A stretch of 64,000 nt of DNA from NCBI GenBank assembly GCA_010202465.1, contig CP047919.1, positions 248,001 to 312,000 of the forward strand, written 5' to 3'. Source of the stretch: Candidatus Saccharibacteria bacterium oral taxon 488. GTDB taxonomy: Bacteria > Patescibacteriota > Saccharimonadia > Saccharimonadales > Saccharimonadaceae. Positions within the stretch are counted from its first letter, which is position 1; every line of letters begins with the position of its first letter. Made by a program: the position numbers and the translations under genes. This document shows positions 59,974-64,000 of this stretch, in pieces. Below the pieces are notes generated by a model, which did no database searches, had not been told where the DNA came from, and was given only the letters and a program-made list of their open reading frames with translations.

Positions 59974-61119
59974 ATGAAAGTACGCATTGAAATAGACACT
60001 AAAACATTTGTGCGGTTTTGGCTGGTGGTGATTGGCTTTGGGCTGGCGGGGTTGATGATTTATTCGGCGCGGGATGCGCTGATGGTGCTCGGGACGGCGT
60101 TGTTTCTGGCGCTGGCGCTGAACGCGCCGGTGCGTAAGTTGGCGTCGTGGCTGCCCGGCAAGAGTCGGCTGGGCGGGACGGCGTTGGCGTTTATGCTGCT
60201 GATCATCATCTTGACTAGTGTGATTTGGTTTGTGGTGCCGCCGTTGGTGCAACAATCGGCCAAGTTTGCCGAGACACTGCCGGGGCTGGTCAATGGTGTT
60301 AATGAGCAGTGGCACGGGCTGAAGAGCTTTGTCGAGCAAAATGGCTTGCAGCCGCAGATTGATTCGCTGATGAACAATATTCGCGGCCAGGCATCCAGTT
60401 GGGCAGCAAGTTTTGGCGCGAATATCCTCGGCAGTATCGGCTCTCTGGCGTCATTTTTGGCATCGGCCTTTCTGGTGCTGGTGCTGACGTTCTTGATGTT
60501 GCTCGAGGGTCAGGAATGGATGGAGCGGCTGTGGCGGCTGTATCGGGATGAGCAGCGGCGCGACCATCACAAGGTGCTGGTTGGCAAGATTTATAATGTG
60601 GTAACTGGCTACATTGTTGGGCAGCTGACGGTGTCGGGGATCGGCTCGCTGTGCGCCGGGGCGTTCGTGTTTGGTATGAGCTGGTTTATTCCGGAGATCG
60701 CGGCCAACTTGGCGATGCCGACAATTCTGCTGGTGTTCTTGCTCAGCCTGATCCCGATGTTTGGGGCAACGATCGCCGGTGTGGTGGTGGGACTGATGCT
60801 GATGCTCAATAGCGTGTCGGCGGGCGTTATCTATCTCATCTATTTCGTGATCTACCAGCAGATTGAGAATAATTTTATCGCGCCAGTCATTCAGGGCAAG
60901 AAAGTCGAGCTGTCGGCGCTGGCGATTTTAGTGGCGGTGACGGTCGGGCTGTATGTTGGCGGCTTGGTCGGTGGCGTGGTGGCTATTCCGATCGCTGGGT
61001 CGCTCAAGGTGCTGATGGACGATTATCTGGCGCATAATCGCGAGCCGCAGACGCCGCCTCGCCGCTCGCCGCTAAAAAAGGCGCTCAAAAAAGCCGCTGA
61101 TACGAAGCCAGCTGAGTAA
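59974..61119 (+). CDS. AI-2E/PerM family transporter
   Basis: 381 aa, about eight membrane segments. Family pattern: N-terminal helices, PGLVNGVNEQWHGLKSFVEQNG loop, FLVLVLTFLMLLEGQEW, YNVVTGYIVGQLTVSGIGSL, LSLIPMFGATIAGVVVGLMLM and NFIAPVIQGKKVELSALAILVAVTVGLYVGGLVGGVVAIPIAG. Members transport diverse small molecules or ions; a quorum-sensing role cannot be assumed. It begins 2 nt after the ABC permease stop, so likely co-transcribed. The end is convergent with cysS. Confidence 0.87.
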   Translation: MKVRIEIDTKTFVRFWLVVIGFGLAGLMIYSARDALMVLGTALFLALALNAPVRKLASWLPGKSRLGGTALAFMLLIIILTSVIWFVVPPLVQQSAKFAETLPGLVNGVNEQWHGLKSFVEQNGLQPQIDSLMNNIRGQASSWAASFGANILGSIGSLASFLASAFLVLVLTFLMLLEGQEWMERLWRLYRDEQRRDHHKVLVGKIYNVVTGYIVGQLTVSGIGSLCAGAFVFGMSWFIPEIAANLAMPTILLVFLLSLIPMFGATIAGVVVGLMLMLNSVSAGVIYLIYFVIYQQIENNFIAPVIQGKKVELSALAILVAVTVGLYVGGLVGGVVAIPIAGSLKVLMDDYLAHNREPQTPPRRSPLKKALKKAADTKPAE

Positions 61120-61131
61120 GCGGCCGAGAGA

Positions 61132-62560
61132 TTATCGGTATGACCAAACTTGACCAGACGGGGTGTCGCGTAGGGCGATGCCCTTTTCGTCGAGTTGAGC
61201 GCGAATGTCGTCGGCGGCCTGCCAGTTTTTGGCGCGGCGAGCTTGCTGGCGCTCGAGGATGAGTCGCTTGGCTTCATCGTCAATGTCTGGCGTGGTATTC
61301 ATTAGCTCTAGGCCCAAAACCTCGTCAATTACCTCGAGTAGCTGCAGTAAACCGCCGCGGTGAATCTTCTCCAATGGCGCGTGATCCAGCCGTGAGAACG
61401 CCTCATCGATCAGCGCCAAGGCCCCGGTGTATCCAAATTATCATTCAACTTTTCGACCAGCGCCTGCTGCGCCGCCAGCAGCGACACGGTGCCCTCCTGC
61501 TCGTCTTTGTCATCGTCATCATCCAGCGTGTCGTGCGTCTGGTGCCGCAGCGCCGCATAGCCGCGCCAATGGTCCAGCCGCGCCTGAGCTGCCTCCAAAA
61601 TCTCCCAGGTGAAATTGCCTTCGGTTTGGTAATGCTTGCTGAGAATCGCTAGCTTAAAAGCCATTGGACTAAAGCCGCGGGCAGTGATGTCAGTGAGGGT
61701 GATGATGTTACCCAAGGATTTACTCATCTTGCGGCCGTCAACTTTGATGTGGTTATTGTGTAGCCACATTTGAGAAAATTGCTGTCCGGTCAAACTCTCA
61801 CTCTGGGCAATTTCGTTGGTGTGATGCACCGGAATGTGGTCAATGCCGCCGGTGTGAATATCAATTGTATCACCCAGCGTCTCCCGAGCAATCGTCGAAC
61901 ATTCCAAGTGCCAGCCCGGAAAACCGACGCCCCACGGGCTGTCCCATTCCATATCGCGCTTAGTGTTGGTCGGTGAAAATTTCCAGACGGCGAAGTCGGT
62001 GATGTTGCGTTTGCCTGCCACGCTGACCCGCGTGCCGGCTTCTAGGCCTGCCACGTCCAGCCGCGCGAGTTTGCCATAATCCGGCAGCCGCGACGTATCA
62101 AAATACATGCCATCACTAGCAATCTTATACAAAAATCCCTTCTCGTCTAGCCCTTGGCAAAGTCGATTTGCTGCTGGATATAATCTGTTGCCCGCACCAG
62201 ATGGTCGGGTCGTACTAGTTTCAACACCTCGTAGGCCTCGTGCTCGGCGATGGCGATGTACTGCTCGGCCACGTCCCAAGCGGTTTTACCCTCGCGGCGC
62301 GCGCCCTTCTCCATCTTATCCTCACCACCATCATCATCGCTGGTCAAATGCCCAACGTCGGTGATATTTTGCGTCCGAATCACTGAGATATCTTGCCAGC
62401 GCAATAGCCGCACCAACACATCCCAATAAATATAACCAACCCAATTGCCAATGTGCGGCTGCGAATACACCGTCAGTCCACAGGTATACATACGAACCGT
62501 CTGCCCGTCAAGCGGCGTCAGTTTGTCTTTACGGCGAGTGAGAGTGTTATAGAGCTTCAT
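61132..62560 (-). pseudogene. cysS: Cysteinyl-tRNA synthetase, two apparent frameshifts
   Basis: Three frames cover the enzyme. 62560-62147: LYNTLTRRKDKLTPLDGQTVRMYTCGLTVYSQPHIGN with the zinc/Cys site and HIGH-like HIGN. Then, up to about 61410: GMYFDTSRLPDYGKL, WHLECSTIA, GGIDHIPVHHTNEIAQSE and KMSKS. Finally 61419-61132: MALIDEAFSRLDH and the C-terminal helical part. The breaks lie at C runs 62151-62153 and 61422-61425; adding one base to each restores DFAKGLDEKG and LDTPGALALIDEA. An essential gene, so two single-base undercalls are more plausible than decay. TAAAAT ends 7 nt before the ATG. Confidence 0.88.
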
Positions 62561-62722
62561 TGCCTTTATTTTACAGGAAAAAGCAGAGATTGGCGAGCGG
62601 CCCTGCCCCCGTCGCAACTGAACGCTACCCCCCGCGTCTCAGTCGTTATCTAGGCGGCTGTAAGATCTGCCCGTACCTATGGTATGATGACTCTAGGAAG
62701 TGTAAGGCGAGAAAGGCAATAT

Positions 62723-63181
62723 ATGGATACAACCTTGTTTCAGTACTGTCAAAAAATAGTGCTATTCAATCAAGACGGCTCTGCCGTGCTGCTCGCTAGA
62801 CGCCGCGGGGAGGCTGATTATGATGGCGTGTTCTCGTTTATTGGCGGTAAGTTGGAGTCGACGGATGGTGGCTTGGTGAATGGTCTTCGGCGGGAGAAAA
62901 ACGAGGAAATTGGCTCGGTCGCTAAAATTGCGGTGGTGACGAACATCAGCGTTAATGAATATTTTGTCAAAACTAATGGACAGGCTATGGTGCTGCCACA
63001 TTATTATGCCCGGTTTATTGGCGGTGAAATTACACTCAATGATGAGTATTCTGAGTATCGGTGGGTAAACCTACGCGAGTTAGATCAGTTTGAGCCAAAG
63101 ATTGAGACAGTCGCCCCTATGGTTGAGGCTGTCCAAAAAATTATGCGAGTTGCCACCGAGGCGGATTATCGAGAGATGTGA
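62723..63181 (+). CDS. Nudix-like hydrolase with an irregular Nudix box
   Basis: 152 aa from the ATG at 62723 (AAAGG upstream). Nudix fold: IVLFNQDGSAVLLARRRGEADYDGVFSFIGGKLE, then LRREKNEEIGS, and WVNLRELDQF. The second half of the box (REKNEEIG) is intact but the Gx5E half is one residue off (GGKLESTDGG, Asp in place of the expected Glu), so catalysis may be weak or altered. Substrate unknown. It is followed by the ribozyme cassette on the opposite strand. Confidence 0.72.
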   Translation: MDTTLFQYCQKIVLFNQDGSAVLLARRRGEADYDGVFSFIGGKLESTDGGLVNGLRREKNEEIGSVAKIAVVTNISVNEYFVKTNGQAMVLPHYYARFIGGEITLNDEYSEYRWVNLRELDQFEPKIETVAPMVEAVQKIMRVATEADYREM

Positions 63182-63245
63182 CGCGTATCGGCTACTCTCC
63201 ACGCCCTCCAATGCCGGCCTAGATTTACGGTATTTTCTATATCGA

Positions 63246-63300
63246 GTTCGCTTTCGTCGTTTCCGACTCATCAGCATAGACACGCATCTATGGAGCGAAC
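63246..63300 (-). ncRNA. Hammerhead ribozyme (type III), copy 2
   Basis: Identical to 35038-35092 including all core positions (CTGATGA, GAAA, U16.1-C17). The predicted cut lies between 63293 and 63292 on the minus strand, 83 nt after the stop of the gene at 63376. Here the AACTGACAAGCAG at 63298-63310 and CTGCTTGTCAGTT at 63353-63365 form a perfect 13-bp hairpin whose edge overlaps ribozyme stem III, so hairpin and ribozyme folding compete. Confidence 0.88.
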
Positions 63301-63365
63301 TGACAAGCAGGAGAATTGTTGAGGCGGGAGATAAACCGCCAAGCAAATTATTCTGCTTGTCAGTT
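63298..63365 (-). repeat. 13-bp inverted repeat upstream of ribozyme copy 2
   Basis: Arms 63298-63310 and 63353-63365 are perfect complements, with a 42-nt loop containing GGCGGG/CCCGCC-type inner pairing. On the minus strand it lies between the orphan gene stop and the ribozyme cut site and would form the 3' end of the cleaved message. Confidence 0.65.
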
Positions 63366-63375
63366 TGGTGATTCG

Positions 63376-63789
63376 CTATGGCCTAGTTGCAGTGAAAGCC
63401 CATCTAGACGGATCACGCAACATGTCTACCAGTTCCTTACTAGCCTTGAAGGTCAACGGAGTCGCCGATCTTTCGTACCAGTCGGCGAGTTCTTCACCGT
63501 AGATCCAGTAGATTGACAGCTCGCTTGCGGCTCCATAGAGTCCACCACCGCTGATACTGTTATGTACATCATCAGCCTGATGGCTTGCCCATGTTGCCAC
63601 CTGGGCAACACTTGCTCCAGTATGGTCGATGACCGCCTGCATGAGGCGGGCCCATCGATCCGCATACTTCACGACAGCCGCCGTGAGCCAGTCGTCTTGT
63701 GCGTCTCCCATCCTTCTCGTCCAATCGAGGCCCGGCCTTGCCTTGAAGGCTGGAAGTTTTTCAAAATTAATGGTGATGTTGTTAGACAC
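63376..63789 (-). CDS. Orphan regulon protein 5 (cassette with ribozyme 3' end)
   Basis: 137 aa from the GTG at 63789 (GAGAGGA 8 nt upstream). It begins VSNNITINFEKLPAFKARPG. Helical middle (YADRWARLMQAVIDHTGASVAQVATWASHQADDVHNSI) and WIYGEELADWYERSA. No known family, no signal peptide. The leader has GGTACGAGGTGAG pairing with CTCATCTCGTACC upstream of the start. It shares its promoter/leader (63895-63998) and ribozyme (63246-63310) with the cassette at 35.0-35.7 kb, but not its protein. Confidence 0.6.
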   Translation of the reverse strand: MSNNITINFEKLPAFKARPGLDWTRRMGDAQDDWLTAAVVKYADRWARLMQAVIDHTGASVAQVATWASHQADDVHNSISGGGLYGAASELSIYWIYGEELADWYERSATPLTFKASKELVDMLRDPSRWAFTATRP

Positions 63790-63894
63790 TGTTTTCCTCT
63801 CGACTATCTTCTCTCGCACCCGGTTGGTACGAGATGAGATATCGTAGCACTTCTTATGGTGTTACGAGAACTCACCTCGTACCTAGTTATTCTT

Positions 63895-63998
63895 CTGCTT
63901 GTCAAACTACACTTTCGGACAAGGATTTACTCAACTCGTCAACAAAAGCTGATATATATCACTAATAGAATAAAATGTCAATGGATTTTGTCAAAAAT
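63895..63998 (-). repeat. Duplicated promoter/leader module, copy 2 (TG(AT)4CA)
   Basis: 104 nt matching 35555-35662 with two substitutions and an AT tract two units shorter (TG(AT)4CA at 63951-63962). It contains the -35 TTGACA, the 17-bp spacer, the dyad over -10, GCTTTTGTTGA and the TGACAAGCAG complement. The window ends just beyond it. Confidence 0.85.
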
Positions 63999-64000
63999 GT

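Noticed and set aside
1..64000. CRISPR arrays, transposases or prophage structural genes
   Set aside because: No regularly spaced repeats, no transposase motifs (DDE, HUH, Tyr/Ser recombinase) and no phage structural genes were recognised.

Overview
The window looks like a chromosomal piece of a Candidate Phyla Radiation bacterium, most likely Candidatus Saccharibacteria (TM7). This is an inference from gene content: compact gene packing, a reduced dcw cell-wall cluster, a chromosomal VirD4-like ATPase, a sigma-region-4/HARE regulator, a type IV pilin, a DUF4868 protein, many monocistronic genes whose -10 box lies 6-8 nt before the ATG, and no biosynthetic operons. I see no rRNA, CRISPR array or insertion sequence, and one tRNA (Gln-UUG, 39280-39354).

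Layout. 1-7 kb: end of a diaminopimelate-decarboxylase-like gene, a divergent RelA/SpoT-like protein, RNase HI, a DUF4868 (KwaB-like) protein, a Pif1-type helicase and a GH1 glycosidase. 7-15.6 kb: dcw cluster mraZ-rsmH-(23-aa ORF)-ftsL-PBP-mraY-ftsW-murG-ftsQ behind a promoter overlapped by MraZ-type TGGG repeats. 15.6-18.6 kb: a poorly coding stretch with a nuclease-like DUF2726 protein, a frame-broken Excalibur protein and a striking 100-nt hairpin. 18.6-27.5 kb (minus strand): VirD4-like ATPase, sigma4-HARE regulator, topA, a phosphatidyltransferase and dprA. 27.5-35 kb: a probable non-coding RNA unit, then a metal block (Fur-family regulator, nicotianamine-synthase-like enzyme, TIGR03943/permease pair, DUF475 protein, COG0523 GTPase). 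35-41 kb: M16-like protein, a TrmA/RlmD-type methyltransferase carrying in-frame palindromic inserts, a pilin, tRNA-Gln and a two-gene CBASS-like unit (CD-NTase plus SLATT). 41-64 kb: P-type ATPase, two ABC export systems, two two-component systems, a Gre factor, small accessory genes, AI-2E transporter and cysS.

The most unusual feature is a dispersed family of five small orphan genes (25.3, 35.2, 36.8, 49.9 and 63.4 kb). All five have the same promoter: TTGACN, a 17-bp spacer, then TG(AT)nCA over the -10, with n = 4, 5, 6 or 8. Two of them (35.2 and 63.4 kb) are cassettes: a nearly identical 104-108-nt promoter/leader, unrelated ORFs, and an identical 65-nt 3' module holding a complete type III hammerhead ribozyme core. 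The leader and the 3' module share a 10-nt complementary pair.

Four conserved genes or gene remnants (PBP, topA, cysS twice, and the Excalibur ORF) are broken, and every break is repaired by adding one G to a run of 3-4 G. Base-calling or assembly error is therefore at least as likely as gene decay.
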